Shown: positions 22,150-36,227 of the stretch, in pieces
Layout: every line of letters begins with the position of its first letter
Position numbering within the stretch: the stretch's first letter is position 1
From: Paragorgia papillata
Taxonomy: Eukaryota; Cnidaria; Anthozoa; Scleralcyonacea; Coralliidae
DNA: 64,000 bases
Direction: 5' to 3'
NCBI GenBank assembly: GCA_035771165.1
Contig: JAWNZC010000106.1
Span: 1,621,501-1,685,500, forward strand
Translations under genes and position numbers: made by a program
Notes under the pieces: model-generated
Seen by the model: only the letters and a program-made list of their open reading frames with translations
Told to the model about the DNA's origin: nothing
Database searches by the model: none

Positions 22150-22305
22150 CATTTGACAAATAGATTCCATTTTACCGTTGTATGTTCAGTTATAGATGCA
22201 CAGATGACGACACAACGTGGTAAGAACAAAAAAGTGGTCCACGAGACGTGACGTCCTCTGCATCTATAACTGAACAGACAATCTATTTGTTTTATACAAT
22301 AAAAA
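22150..22305. repeat. Short palindromic repeat
   Basis: ACAAATAGATT...GTTCAGTTATAGATGCA at 22157-22200 is mirrored by TGCATCTATAACTGAAC...AATCTATTTGT at 22259-22300. Confidence 0.7.
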
Positions 22306-22919
22306 ATAGAAAAATTATGTATTAACAGACTTACTAAATTTTCCCGTCGAAGTTCTGGGGCATTGAAAAAGATAAATCTCTTCATCTCATGTTGTGATCC
22401 ATGATCTACACAAATCACGGGACGTGATTGGCTCGTGTTGTTGCAGTGAGATCCGTGATTGGTTTAGAGAAATCAGACACGTCAGTGACGTAATCTGTGC
22501 ATCTTTCCTTTTATAGAACAATGCTATCGACCAATAAAAACGCACGTGCTATTTAAATTGTTGTATAATTAAAGGTAATAATTTTATACATTCACTGCTC
22601 AGTTAAGGATTTTGGCTTGAACAAAATGTGATAGCACACAGTGACACACAAAATTGCGCTACCAGATTCTGACCAAAGAACAGTAGTAATAAGCATTTGA
22701 TCATGAGAAGCTAGTAATATCTGTAAGTGTATAAAATACTTTAGCTGTTTGTATCCTCTATGATATAATCTATTTATTTTACGGATTTGTGCATAGTCAA
22801 TGATTCGTGTAAGTACGAGAAATCTAGAGATCAGTCGCCAGTCGGGGTTCCAGTCTCAACCGAGATTGTAAATTCTTAATAAAATTAATAATTTGGGTAT
22901 ATACCGCTGACATGATAAT

Positions 22920-23133
22920 AGCGAGGTTCAGATCACACTTCCACTGCCGCTACTGTAAATGTGGTTAAGCTACTGTAAATGTGGTTAAGCTGATGTAATG
23001 TTCGTTTTTTCGTTCTGTAGTCGTAGTTGGTTTTAATCCAGGTTTGAGACCTGCGACCATTACTGAACGTAAAAACAATATTTGACATGCTTAATTATAT
23101 TTACGGTAGTGGAAGTGTGATCTGAACCTCGCT
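22920..23133. mobile_element. Small foldback MITE
   Basis: AGCGAGGTTCAGATCACACT at 22920 is mirrored by AGTGTGATCTGAACCTCGCT ending 23133. The centre is partly tandem (GCTACTGTAAATGTGGTTAA, twice). Confidence 0.8.
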
Positions 23134-23186
23134 AATATTGGATCGCGAAAAGGGGCACAGACCTATTATCTGAGCACCTCCAGAAA

Positions 23187-25282
23187 CATCCTCGTACCCA
23201 GGGTCTTATCTCCGCTTCCCCGCCCCCGCCCACCGTTGCGAAAAGACCCTGGTTTAGGCTGGTCACGTGTTTCGAGGGCAAAAATATAACTTACTGGGGG
23301 TGGGTTATTTAGAAACATGGCTAAACTGAATCACACAAAGACAATGTTTTTATGTGATTATTTTATCGTGACAAGACAAGGTGTACGTTAATAATTCTCA
23401 AGAAAGCCAGACTGCATGCCTAAATCGATGTTTATTCACGTCGGTTTCCTCAGTGTTATGCGATACTGTAAAACCGTGTATACATGCAGAAACAGAATTC
23501 GCCGTCCTGAATTCTTAAAAGTCTCGATTGGCTCTTTGGAATAGTAAAATAAGACGTAAATCTCTTCAGTTTATTAGCGCCTTCATACACCGTCAATTTT
23601 TCGTTAGCCGTTTTGTGTGATTTGTCATTTGTGTCCCGCCGCTTCGCCTTTGTTGTTTTTAATATTGTGCCAACTGTCAATGTTTTAAAGCGTTTCGTTG
23701 CGCGTTGTTTGTACGAAATGTTTGCCTAAAAAACAAAGAGTAGACAGTATCAGTAAACTCTGAAGGAATACAGGAGCAAAGTAATATTTAAACTTTAAAG
23801 ATAATACAAATGTGCCTGAGCTGTTTATAAAGTCTCAAGAACGATGTTGACTGAAGCGAAATATAAACATATTTACTAAAATATACTATTTGAACGGTGG
23901 TCATGCAATAATTTGGATCTTTCGAAATTTAACGTTCATAACGAAGTATTTTCCATAATTTAGGAAACATAGAACGGTAACATTCGCGCTGGTTGAGTGG
24001 TAAGTTCTGTTTGCATTATTAATACAGACATGAGTGACAAGAAAAATATTGAACAAGCAACAACGTTCATGCAGCGAGCGATATAATAATACTGTAAAAT
24101 GTTAACACGAGTAAGTAAAACGCGATACTGAATACTGATAGACAACTTTAATGAAACTGAGGCTAACTGAAATAACAGTTGTTAGTATAAATACACAGGT
24201 GATTATAGAAAATCGCGCGCGCTGATTGGTCGAGCTACTTCGGACTAATTCTCGATAATCACCTACAGCGTTTATTCAAGATGGCCTCCAGCCAATTTGT
24301 CAATGCGACAGACGAGGAAATTAACAATTTCAAAGAAAATGTTGTTTCTAAAAGTAGGAAAATGTGTATTTATATTAAAACAATTATTCACCTCAGGCTC
24401 AGTGAATATCGGTGAAAATAACCTCGACTTCGTCTCGGTTATTATTCACCGATATTCACCTCGCCTTCGGCGAATAATTGTTAAATGACATGAACTTGTG
24501 GCTCCTTTTATGATGAATGTTATTAAAAGGTTAGCGTTTTAAAAATCAGCAATACAATTCAAATATAAGTGCCTACTTTATACACCCGCCGCTGCACGAA
24601 GCGGCACGAAACTGTTGCATTGATGCGATTTAGAATAGTGAAATGTAATGAACTAACCTCTTGGAATTTCTAAAGCACAGAATAAGAATCTAAAGCTTTG
24701 TTGACAGCTGCAAGCCCAAGGTGTTAATTGAATCTGTATATGTATTCTCGGCGAGTGTTGGCCGTTGCAAGAGATGCAGTGAGATAATTTCCACTTTCTT
24801 TCGAATGGAGGTTCAAGCGATTGTTAACCAATAGAATTTGTGAATTTCGCATAGTCTTGATAGTGAGGAAATTTAAACCCGCGTAACAGTAAAATTTGAA
24901 ACTCTCTGTTCCATCTTCAGGCGGCTATAATTTATCAGATCACTGATGACTGTAGAAATCCGCTCGAAGAATAAAATCTCTTTAAATTTGCTGCTCGTTG
25001 GATTGAACGACGGAAGACTTTCGGTCGAAGTTCAGAATTGTTCCTTCACTTATACCAGATTGTTCTCCATGGAGTGTTTAATTTTCGCAATGAGCTTTCC
25101 TCGATATTTTTTATTCTTGCACCCAAGGCACTGCGACAATTTTCAAAATAACCACCCGACCCTGACAAGAAAAGTTTGTTAGCACCCAGATTCTGGGAGC
25201 CACGTGACCAGCCTAAACCAAGTCTTTTCGCAGCGGTGGGCGGGGGCGGGGAAGCGGAGATAAGACCCTGGGTACGAGGATG
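23187..25282. mobile_element. 2.1-kb element with 9-bp target duplication
   Basis: Termini CATCCTCGTACCCAGGGTCT and complement, with inverted repeats of about 85 bp. The direct repeat CTCCAGAAA flanks exactly (23178-23186 and 25283-25291). The ends resemble those of 16612-17072 (CA-CCTCGT-CCCAGGG), so both belong to one family. No transposase is recognisable inside. The interior has a short hairpin cluster at 24380-24480 (GTGAATATCGGTGAA and complement). Confidence 0.88.
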
Positions 25283-25572
25283 CTCCAGAAATTGAAGCCG
25301 GAAGTTACGCCCTAATTTGTAAGCGACGCCATATTGGATGGCCCCAGCATGAGGAGTGAGTTGTTATATTTTACTGTTGTGAATTCGTTGTTTTCGCATA
25401 TAATCACGAAATAGACGAACAACACAAATCCATTTTGGTATTTCAACCAACGGGACACATCATGGAACTATGGAGGACCTAATTAGAACGTGAAGGAAAA
25501 CTCAATCATAAGTAAATAAGTTGATATTTTGACGAAATTTCGAAGCGGACGGAGAGCTCCTGAAGGGTTATT

Positions 25573-25934
25573 TAAAGGGGCCGTTTTGAGTTTCAATCTG
25601 GATTGAACTCATTCCGCTTCTTATCATATCCCTTTATCTATTTACATGAATCCGGATTGAGATTACATCATTCCGGATTGAGTCCAATCCGGGTTCTCAT
25701 TCCGGAATGAAATTTCGTTCCGGATTCATGTAAAGGCGGTGCGAGTTTCATTCCGGAATGAAAAACGTGACAGAGAGGACTAGAACAAATAATGCATGCG
25801 TGTTTTCTAATATTTACGGATTTCAGATTTCAGGCGGATTTCAATCCAGAAACCCAATTCCCATGTAAACACGGATTGACTTCGCATTTCAATCCAGATT
25901 GAAACTCAATCCGGATTCATGTAAACGCCCCCTA
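25573..25934. mobile_element. MITE with GGGGCGTTTACATGAATCC ends
   Basis: A palindrome built from repeated ATTCCGGAATGA and TCAATCCGGATT blocks. The right end is better kept than the left. The termini resemble the 16324-17150 element. Confidence 0.7.
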
Positions 25935-26247
25935 AGGAAACGAGAAACCCAACATTGCGAACGGCTGGTGGTTAATAAACTGATTTGTAGGATACAAATG
26001 TGAGATAATACTGTAATTGTGGAATGTTCACAATCGAGTAGGTCATTTTAAAAAGCCGAAGGACGTGTGGATTACGGCACAAGATAGATTGGCTTGTAGA
26101 TTTGTAGTAGATTTCGACAAACAGCATATTTCTTTGGAAACATAGGAGCATGTTAATACTCTAAAGTTTGTAATATTTATAATGTTTGGTGCCTTTCATA
26201 GAAGTAACTGTAGCATGCATCATATGACAAGAATTAATTAATCTCAG

Positions 26248-27201
26248 GTACATTAATGCCTGGGTCCCTTGGAAAAGATGACCAAAAATAGAATAGTTTC
26301 ATTAAAAATTTAGAATAAAGAATGTAAGGGCGGTTAGATAGGTGGACCATCATATTCGACTGTCAATGAACATTTCTGTTGCTATGGAAACAATCACGTG
26401 TAGCCGCAGGTGTGGTGTAGCGGACTGTGAAAATATCGTCGCCGCCGACCCACAGAAACCCTTTGAAATAATTTGATTTTAGGCATGTGGATACTTTGAT
26501 GGTTGTAGTTAATCGCCCAAATTAGAACCAAGTCACTAAATACCTTGTTGCCGAATAATGTTTCATAAAGGTGCAGAGACTGTGCAGTCAACTGGTAACA
26601 TCGCTATTATCTCATTATTGTAAAACGAAGGTACTTCGTCCTAATTTGGGCGATTAACTACAACCATGAAAGTATCTACTTGCCTAAAATCCAATAATTT
26701 CAAAGGATTTGTGTGGGTCGGCGACGACGATATTTTCACAGCCCCCAAAAGCACCCGTGCGGCGATCACGTGATTTTTTCCATGGCAGTCGAATATGATG
26801 GTACACCTATCTAGGCTTGGGGAGCACGGGTGGCGTGCACGCGCCTCTCACCAATAGTTGAGCCCGGTTGGACGGGGTTAGTACTTGGATGGGTGACCGC
26901 TTGGGAATGACCCCGTTGTCGAGCTTGGGAATCATGTGAGTAGAGTTTAGTTGGTCTCTCCTGTGCTTCGAGGGTTTTTCGCCGGGTACTTCGGTTTTCC
27001 TCCCTCCGTAAATCCAACACCTAGACCTTAGGAAGATAGCCTTGTAAGCGACCTAGAGTCCTACTGTTACTTCTCCTGTACCGCTAGGTACAAATGTTGA
27101 TACGAAATAAACATCAACCACCGTTACTTTCTTTATTCTAAATTTTTTATGAAATTATTCTGTTTTTGGCGATATTTTCCAGGACCCAGGCATTAACGTA
27201 C
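26248..27201. mobile_element. Long foldback element interrupted by a SINE
   Basis: The arm from GTACATTAATGCCTGGGTCC (26248) runs to about 26600 and returns inverted to 26815. It resumes after the SINE at about 27112 and ends near 27201. The two arm pieces are continuous once the SINE is removed. Both arms contain AATTTGGGCGATTAACTACA or its complement. Confidence 0.85.
26815..27112 (+). mobile_element. SINE with tRNA-like and 5S-like head
   Basis: The head reads GGAGCACGGGTGGCG, then GCGCCTCTCACCAATAGTT (tRNA-like). It is followed by GTTAGTACTTGGATGGGTGA-CCGC, which matches the internal control region of 5S rRNA genes. A roughly 170-bp body and an AATAAA-like tail follow. It splits the foldback element. 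Related copies are at 33050-33425 and 61905-62010. Confidence 0.85.
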
Positions 27202-29408
27202 AGTACCGTTCTAACCATGTTTTAATAAACTCCATGCCCAGTGTCCAAGTCATGTATATTAAACGTGTTGTGTTGGCATAATGGCATTTAAGAAATTAAG
27301 TTGTCATCATTGTTTCTTAACAGCTGAGCTATACTCCCTGTCATTTGGATGAAAAAATTGTTGGTGAGTATTTGTAAAATTGAATGTTATGTAGTTAGGT
27401 AGTTTAAAATGAAACAACTATGAAGGAAGAACTTAAAGGTGAAGCAACATGACAACTTAATACAGAATATAATTGAACTGTGTCATTTATAGTTTTCAAA
27501 CTTCGTCAATGATTTCATTAAAGAAAATTTTTACAATTCATGAGTGTATTTTGTCTTGTGTAGTTTGATTCTGTATAAATGTACTATATAATGATAAATT
27601 TTAAAAATTTAATCTGTTCTCGGCTTCTGTATGTTATGAAAATTGTGGCTGAGAACTAAACTGATCAACAAGGCCAGTGTTTGATGTTATAAAGTCAAAA
27701 CAAATCAAGCTAATATATTTGTTAAACTCCACAACGATGTGGCGGAGAACACTTGCATTCAATCATTCGGTCCTTTAGCAGTATTTCCATATTCTGAGTA
27801 AATTCTGAATGAGAACGGCCTTCGTCTGTTTAAAGTTGTCATCACTGACACTGGGAGTTCGCTCCATCGAACTCGCAAATTCCGTTTTTCTCAGCATTTT
27901 GGGGCTAAACAACTACAAGTTTTCTCTCCAAATGCTTCACGTGTCCTTTCTTCCTCGTGATAAAAAAGTTTGTCCGAACCCGAAGGAGAAAAATGCCTTA
28001 ATATACGTAAACTATAATTGTGCAACAGTGAAATGTTAGCGAAAGTGGGGCCATCCAACAGGGCGGCTGTTGCCGACTTCCGACCACTTCCGACTTCAAT
28101 TTCAGACAATAGATGCTCTATCCAGTCTCTTATATAGATGAGTTGGCACAAACGCCAGGAATAAATTGACTACCTATGGAGGGAGATTTAAACTTCTCAG
28201 TTCTGTGCCGCGTCTTTTCATTAATTTTGAAGGTAATATGTTATTAATAGCTGGTTTAGAGCAATACTAAATAATGTTCGGTATACACTTAACATCTATT
28301 TGAGCCTTGGTTGCTCTTTTTGCGAATTAAATGGAAAATAAGAAAGCCTTCGGCCATATACGACAAAGGCCGCCGTTTGAACTGTTCTTTAAATTGACAT
28401 TTTAAAACTTCTGTAGACAATAAAACGTATAAGTTATTACATTTAGAGTTGTACAAAACCTTGTACAGCATTTATTCACTAAAAGTTAGGTCTTTAACTT
28501 GACGCGGAAACACAAGTGTTTAGGACATAGAATATAGTCCATTATATTGCAATGACATAGTACGGAAGAGCGCGGTATTAGAGACCTTAAGCAGGTACAA
28601 TAGTATTTTTTCCAACCAAAACAAAGCGTTGAATAATTTGCAGCCCCGAGAGTAATTACAACAACGTCCACGTTGCACATACTGAAGCGTTTTCACCTTT
28701 TCAAAACGACGTTGTGACAAGAACAGCAAAAGTTGGTAATTTACTTAGGCGTTAATCTGTCATACGTCACGTTGTCGAACTCGAAGCTATGGCTGCCTTT
28801 TAAAGATCTTACAAAATACATAAAGCATACAATATACGATGTCCTGTTCCATGGTTCTTTTAAATGTAGTAACTTATTTGCCGTCGTCGTCCTAGCTTGC
28901 TTAAGGTCCCTAATATGGCGAGCACGATGTGTGAGTAACTAGTTGGATTATATCGAAGTTCTTAAAATAATACATAAATACAGAGATCAATACAACACAA
29001 GAGATTGGACAGGAAAACAAAAGGAAATCCAAACTGGCCGCCATGAAAACCTTTAGCTGCATCATGGCAAAACTTACCAGCATCAAGTTATATACTCAAA
29101 TTTTAAAATTTATTTTACAATGATAAATATCTTCTCAAACTCATTAATAAATCATTTGAGAAGATATTTGGTCATGTGTATGAGTTTTGAAGCCCGGTAA
29201 AGGTCGCGCAAACGGAATTGATAATTAAGAAATCAGATAATAAACGGCACAAACAAAGAACCGTTTACTGCCAGATTTCTTAATTATAAATTCAACGTGA
29301 AACCATTGTCTAATCTAATATACCATATCACCAATCCCCTCTACTATAATTGACGATTGAGAAGCTATTTCATAAACTCGTGTACCGTGTTTTACACTTA
29401 CCAGGTGT
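27202..29408. other. Intergenic, little recognised
   Basis: AT-rich. Bases 28070-28135 (GATGCTCTATCCAG region) match the inner part of the inverted repeats at 37.55 and 40.6 kb. A hairpin with AATTAAGAAATC...GATTTCTTAATT arms lies at 29220-29290. Short open frames at 27809, 27891 and 28733 have no domain features, and I do not call them. Confidence 0.4.
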
Positions 29409-29631
29409 TGCAAACACTCGAGAACAACAAAAATCACTCGGCCTATTACCTCGTAATTTTCAATATTCTTTCGCGTTTGTAAAACATTCGAAAACAATAA
29501 AAATCACTAGGCTTGCAGCCTCGTGATTTTCATTATTCTCTCATGTTTTACAAATACTCGAGAATAATGAAAGTTACTAGGTTAACGGCCTCGTGATTTT
29601 CATTGCCCTCTCGTGTTTGTAACCCCTAGAA
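29409..29631. repeat. Three tandem units of about 72 bp
   Basis: Each unit runs from ACTCGAGAA through AATCACT(A/C)GGC and CCTCGTGATTTTCA to TCTC(G/A)TGTTT. Each is itself partly palindromic (AAAATCACTAGG and CCTCGTGATTTT). Confidence 0.85.
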
Positions 29632-30890
29632 AAACACTCCCACTCGTTTATGAAATATTACTTAAATAATTCTTGGTTTTCATCTGACGTCACGGTGGCC
29701 ATATTGGTGCACAGAAACAATGAAATGGCGGACATGTTGGTGCACAATCTTTATCCTGTGGGAATTTAACTCTATTCTTATGCAAATATTTCGTATTGTT
29801 TCACCCCCCCAACGGGGCCACCAATCACTTAAGCGAAAACGATCCATTGCGTATGTATCATGTTTGTACTCAAACCAAAATAGAATTGATTTTTTACCAA
29901 TTTTTTTTAAAGATGCCATTAAAGATAATAATTAAATCCCACAAGAAGATATAAATGCAAAAAGAACAGTATTTAAAGGTACGGTTACACCCTAAAATGT
30001 ATAAAGATAGAGAATACTTCTGCATTTTTTGGTAAGTTGCTCTTTAAAAATATCTGGCATGCATTAGGCCATGTGAGAAAATTTCCTTGATTCTACCCAA
30101 TTGCATTTTGTCTTGCATAGCCAACATTTTTGTATTTTGTTATAAAATATAGATGTGTCACACAACCGAGAATCTGTTTCTCTTGATATTGCTGTGCCCT
30201 AACGAGTAACTCAGGAGTAACTGAGCAGCTCACGTTAGCGTACGGATTCCCAGGATATAAAGCTACCTAGTCCGCGCGGAATCGTACGCCACAGACACAG
30301 AAACGTGGGCTCTGGGAACAAGATCTACAAGCGACGTTCTTTACGCCAGGTATTATTTTGGCGGCTTTTTGACGGCGTGTCCGAGAAGCAAAGCATTCCG
30401 CAAGTAAATACAATTTTTACACTGGTTCAAATGTTTGATCATATTGTGATAAATTTGTGTTCATTCTGGTTGCGAGTCCATCGCAGTGAGCTCTCTCTAT
30501 ATAACTCGAGTGATATCTGCTGGTCATTGACCGGGCAAAGATTGAAGTCAAACATGGCGGATGTAGGCCTAAAGTACGTTCCAGTCTCCTACGCGGTTTT
30601 CCACCAGATCAGACTTGACCAATTGAACTCTATGCATACCTGGAAGGCTGACTCCAGTCAATCACTGGACGTCAGTTTCAGACCCTACGCGGTCATCTAA
30701 TTGGATGTCAGTTTTAGTCTTTTTCGGCCGAACCACAGGAGCCCAAACTACACCCTCTTGCACGCGAGCAGTGGTGTTCCTTTTTTTCATTTACTTTCCG
30801 GGGGCCGCGTATGTTAACGGTTGGCACAATATAATAAATATAATATAAATACAATATCACTATAAAATGCATGAAATATTTAATTTCTAT
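29632..30890. other. Intergenic, nothing recognised
   Basis: Includes a short imperfect direct repeat at 29695-29750 (GG-CATnTTGGTGCACA). The 131-codon frame at 30305-30700 has no domain signature; it could be a lone exon, but I cannot support it. Confidence 0.35.
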
Positions 30891-31149
30891 ATTTGTTGAT
30901 GCTCAATTATATAAACCTCTATACTAAAAATAAGTAAAGACTGGTAACTTTCATAGAACATATCAGACGATCAGATCTCTGTAGAATACACAAGAACCGC
31001 TCGATCTTACCAAAATTGCTATCAGTACATTCGTCAAGAACTTGGCTTTCCGTTCATTGCTCTTTCATCTTCTTTGCAGCTCGCCATACAAACCGACTTT
31101 GGCTTCAAAAAAGCCTTCGCTGTATGCGTACTACGAACGGCCGGTGTCA

Positions 31150-31893
<744 letters not shown>

Positions 31894-33049
31894 GATAAAG
31901 CTCGTTTATGCGACGTACGTTTCAGACAGCTCTTTATCCTAATATTTATTCCCCCTCACCGCACCTTTGTTGAGTTTGGACATAATTTCAAATTATACAA
32001 AGAAGTCGCGCTTGTTTTGCCAAGCCAAGTCAATCTTTGCCCACCCTGCGAGCAGAGCCTTCTTGAAAAATAGGCTCTGCTGTATTCGTGACTGGTTTCC
32101 ATTGCGCATGCATGTCAGTTGCTTGGTTACAATCTCGAACCCAGTCCCAATCAGAGCAGAAAACAAAACGAGAACCGGTTAAACGGGACTTAAACGGGTT
32201 ACTTCGTCCTAAATCTTGGACGAAGCCAAACACGAATACAGCAGAGCCTACTTTTCTTCCTCTCTCTCAGCGAAGAAATAAGGAAAAGAAGGCTCTGCTC
32301 GCAGGGTAATCTTTGCCAAGGACAGCCAAGTAAATCACAAGAGCCTCTGGTCTTCTAGGTCAGCGTCACGAACGATTAATACTTCGTCTTGTGGCGACAA
32401 CGGAACAACTCCAGAGAAGCCAGAGAACAACTGAAAATCTTATTAAAAATATCATAATTATGTCTTGACTATGGAAAATTTTAAAACTATTTGCTGGGAT
32501 ATGATATTTTCATTTGAACAAGACTTCGCTTCGGGTAAACCCTCCGGAGGTATTCCTTGGAATTCAGGGTAGGGGTGTGACCGTGTTCTAGACATTGAAT
32601 ATAAGGCATTGAATATTTTTGAGTAACCCTGTTTCAGACAAAATGGTGCCCTATTTGGTGTTGTATTCCCCCCTTTTTGGTCCCAGGTTTTTACCCCAGG
32701 GTAAAACATGGTAAAACCCCGCGCTTTTCCGCTGTCAAAAAGTAGGCAGACTGTGGGTTCGAGATCAACTTTCGATATACCTCACATACGTGCAGTGTTG
32801 ATGACTTGAGGTTTTGCTGAACTCAGTTTACCAGGAGTTGATATTAAAAGTAAAGACATGTCTAGTATGACCGAGACATCTGATTCGACCAAGAGAAATC
32901 CTACTACTGACTAGAAATCCTCCTAGTCGCCTTTCTAGTCGCCTCCTCAAGGAATGCAGTGCACAGATCGCGCCACGCCTCTGCGCAATGTTTAACCACT
33001 CTATGGTATGTAGTCTGATTTAGGTAATAGCATGCTTCGTTAGTTTTGT
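31894..33049. other. Upstream of the broken finger gene, with one MITE
   Basis: Apart from the MITE at 32043-32307 I see no gene here. Short frames in both directions across 31849-32310 are within repeat sequence. Confidence 0.4.
32043..32307. mobile_element. MITE with 9- to 10-bp target duplication
   Basis: ACCCTGCGAGCAGAGCCTTC and complement at the two ends. The direct repeat AATCTTTGCC lies at 32032-32041 and 32308-32317. Inside, AGCAGAGCCTA and TAGGCTCTGCT form a second inverted pair. Confidence 0.85.
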
Positions 33050-33425
33050 TTATTAAAGGTAAAGGTCTTTAATTAGAATACATCAAACGTGTATCTTTAC
33101 AATCAAATTACTCCTAAGGATTTTTCAATGTGGCCGTGTCGAGGCATATCAAAGGCGCTTTAAGCAGCCGCCATACGACACAGTTCAGAACACGGATCCC
33201 AGATAAGCCCTAGGTGTTGATTTTACGGAGGGAGGAAAACCGGAGAACCCGGCGACAAACCCTCGGAGCACAGGACAGATCAACTAAACTCTACTCACAT
33301 GAGTCCCAAGCTCGAGAACGGGGTTGTTCCTAGACGGTCACCCATCCAAGTACTAACCCCGTCTAACCGGGCTTAACTATTGGTGAGAGGCAGCGCCCTA
33401 ACAGCACACACCATCCGTGCTCCCC
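33050..33425 (-). mobile_element. SINE with tRNA-like and 5S-like head, minus strand
   Basis: On the minus strand: GGAGCACGGATGGTG, a tRNA-like GCGCTGCCTCTCACC, then GTTAGTACTTGGATGGGTGA. The body ends TTAATTAAAGACCTTTACC. A short direct repeat TTTTGT on both sides (about 33044 and 33426) is a possible target duplication. This copy is longer at the 3' end than the one at 26815. Confidence 0.85.
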
Positions 33426-33992
33426 TTTTGTGAACGTTCAGAGAGTTAATAAATCGGTGAGTACTTTAGGAAGCGCCGTGTTCTATTGCGAAGGGTTTAC
33501 GAACGTGTACCAGAACAACCAATGGAAGATTGGAAGTCGAGTTTTCATTCAGGTCATGGTTAATTGCACGCAATCACCAGACGCCAAGAAATCGACAAGG
33601 AGTTAAATAGCTGACAGTGGTCTACTGGTCTGTCGATTTTGTGAATTTTTGCGAATGAGTGACTGGTTTCTAAACCATATACCCATAAGCTTTCCATAGA
33701 CGAAGAGACAGAACGAGTGCTTGTTTGGTTTGGAATCAGAATCTTTCTGAAATCTGAATAGTCTTTTAACTAATGTTTCAAGTGTACTGTTGACATGTTA
33801 GGCCCTCGGCCAAGATACAATACTTATTCAAAAAGCGCGTTGACCATTGTTGAGACAAATCAATTCATGTGTTACCAGAGTCCAACATAGTAAAGTTTAG
33901 AACGAAAGCGATATAGTATCACATTCTTTTAACAATGCGATTAGCGACCGCGTTTCCTGTTTTTCCCAATTTACCTAAAATTGTCCTTTTAA

Positions 33993-34215
33993 GCCCTAAT
34001 CAAACGAGAACGCAAGTCATCGCAAGTTGGCAGTCAGAATTTCTGTGGCAGTCGTTCGAACACACAAATTAACAAAATAAAGGTTTCATGAGTGTTTTAA
34101 ACAAGTTTTAACTTTGTCACGGTACATGATATTTTCGGGAAACTATTCAGAGCGGCTGGCTGAGATAGCGTGACTGCCAACTTGCGATGACTTGCGTTCT
34201 CGTTTGATTAGGGCT
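33993..34215. mobile_element. TTAA-flanked foldback MITE
   Basis: GCCCTAATCAAACGAGAACG and its complement are the ends, with TTAA on both sides (33989-33992 and 34216-34219). Arms of about 50 bp enclose unrelated sequence. Confidence 0.85.
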
Positions 34216-35524
34216 TTAAGATTAGGGTTGGGGCTTGGGTTAGGCATTGGGTTGGAGTTTGAGTAACGGCTAGAATAAAGCAGCTGAGTAGTGCTGATAC
34301 TTCACAAGAGTATCAAGTATTGATTCAAGCATGTTTTAGTAAACAATTTACATTGTTCATTCATTATTTGTAAGCCAAATAAATACCAGTACCTGCATGT
34401 ACGCAATGCGTACCTATTTTTACTTTTTGTAGACAAAACCTTGCTAGTTAGATTGTACGCAAAAAGGTGGTCCTGGTTACGTATTTTGCCAAGGTTTCTA
34501 GTACTAATAATAAAAATAACGATTTTACACGAAAACGAGGCTAAATTGCGCAACATCACGTGATATCTCTTAAAAGCGGCCTCATCTGCCTGAATAATAT
34601 CCGGATTCAAATTCTACGTCAAAAACTGGTCTAGAAAATCCTGCTCTCAAAACACCCCCCCACTCAGGTGATACCTATCTCACTGCCTGGACTACATGTA
34701 TACAGAGAATAGAAGAAAATATTACCCAGTGGTGGGTAAACCTAGGGATAATTGGGAAACATGCCCAAGGGTCCTGAGCTCCTGACCCCCTCAAATTTGG
34801 AACTCTGAAATGGAATATAATATAATATACAGGAAAGGCCAATCTCACCCCCAGGCCAGAATGGTGAGAACAAATGGCCCTGGACCCAGTCTTCACTAAG
34901 TTTATTGTGCCTAGTCAGGCTCAATTTTCTCTTAATATTTAGTTCAGCTTGTCTTGACTGACCCAAACTGAAAACAATCAAAACATTCATTTCCAAATAT
35001 GTTGTCAAATTATTAAAATAAATAGACTTTTAAGAAATATCTGTAAATGCTTAGTATTTATCATTTGTTTCACCGTTGTATCAAATTCACAAGAAACTGG
35101 GTTGCCATTGTCTGGCCAGGGCTGCCTTCTTTTTGGCAGATTCAATTCAGCGTTTTGAAAAAAACATTTAGGCTTCGTTTAGTTGAGAATTCTTTGGCTT
35201 GTTTGAAAAAAGCCTGGTTCTCAATGACTTGGTGAATGAAGTCAAAAAAACATTTTGGCTGTGAAAGGAAAGTACACCACAGGGAATAATTTTTGTGTTC
35301 AGTCTTTTGTTTGCCAGATTTAGAAAACACTATCACTATGATTTGGCTGTCCCATGGGCTTCATTGTATGGCAGGGCAGTAGGGCACAGAGATGACACAA
35401 CCCATCATTACATATTCTTCCAATGTTTTTATGGGTGTTTCACCAGCTTCTCTCACATTTTCATTCATTTTGAAGTTGTTTTTAACTGCCAGCAATTGCT
35501 GCCATAACTTATTTGTAATTTGAG
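34216..35524. other. Intergenic, nothing recognised
   Basis: No domain-bearing frame. The 102-codon minus frame 34302-34610 and the 88-codon frame 34742-35008 show no motif, and I do not call them. Confidence 0.35.
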
Positions 35525-35690
35525 CCCTATAAACAAATGCCTGCGAGTTAGCCTGCGGCTTGCCTTGTTTCCACCAATCAGAATACCTAAAACATCCAAT
35601 GTTATCTCAGCCAATCAGATGTTGTGATAGCTCAGCGTCACTTGTTTGGCCATCTTGGCCCAGCCCCTACAAATGGCCCTGGGGATGAAG
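35525..35690 (+). repeat. Dispersed repeat, copy 1
   Basis: Starts CAAATGCCTGCGAGTTAGCC, contains ACCAATCAGAATACCTAAA and AATCAGATG, and ends ATGGCCCTGGGGATGA. The direct counterpart is at 41177-41357. Related termini (CCCTGGGGACGAGG) occur in the 16612-17072 MITE. Confidence 0.8.
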
Positions 35691-36227
35691 AAACCATTTA
35701 GAAAATTAGAAATCTTGAAATATCTTACAGAATCTTTATATAATGCATTGCATCCATGCAACAGTCTCAATTTCTATCTTCTACATTCATGTAACAGTCC
35801 CAATACATTATCTATTTTGTTAAAATACACCATAGGGCTACATCTATGCAGATGGTACCTGTATTTATTTAAGTGAAAACACTCCCATTGAGGTACAATC
35901 AGCAATCTGCTAGTCACTTCATGTATTTGGGGACTTACAATCTAAATTTGCTCCAAGGCTCCTTAATCCTCCCAACATTAATACTGTATTGAATATTGGA
36001 TAAAATCCAAATTATAAATAATTTTGCTATTAGGCTAATATGTAGATCACCATATAGGAAATACATTACAAGATATTTGTAAAAAAATAAATATCAGGGA
36101 AATTTGGACCAATTGTGACAGCCAACTCCTATAATAGACTATAATACGTCATTTTATGTAATGATGGCTTTATGTAAATATGACTACTAAATGTTTTGCC
36201 AGTGTCAATTTACTTACCACTGCCAAA

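Noticed and set aside
30305..30700. 131-codon plus-strand frame
   Set aside because: No domain, membrane or repeat signature and no homologous frame in the window; length alone is not enough in 64 kb.
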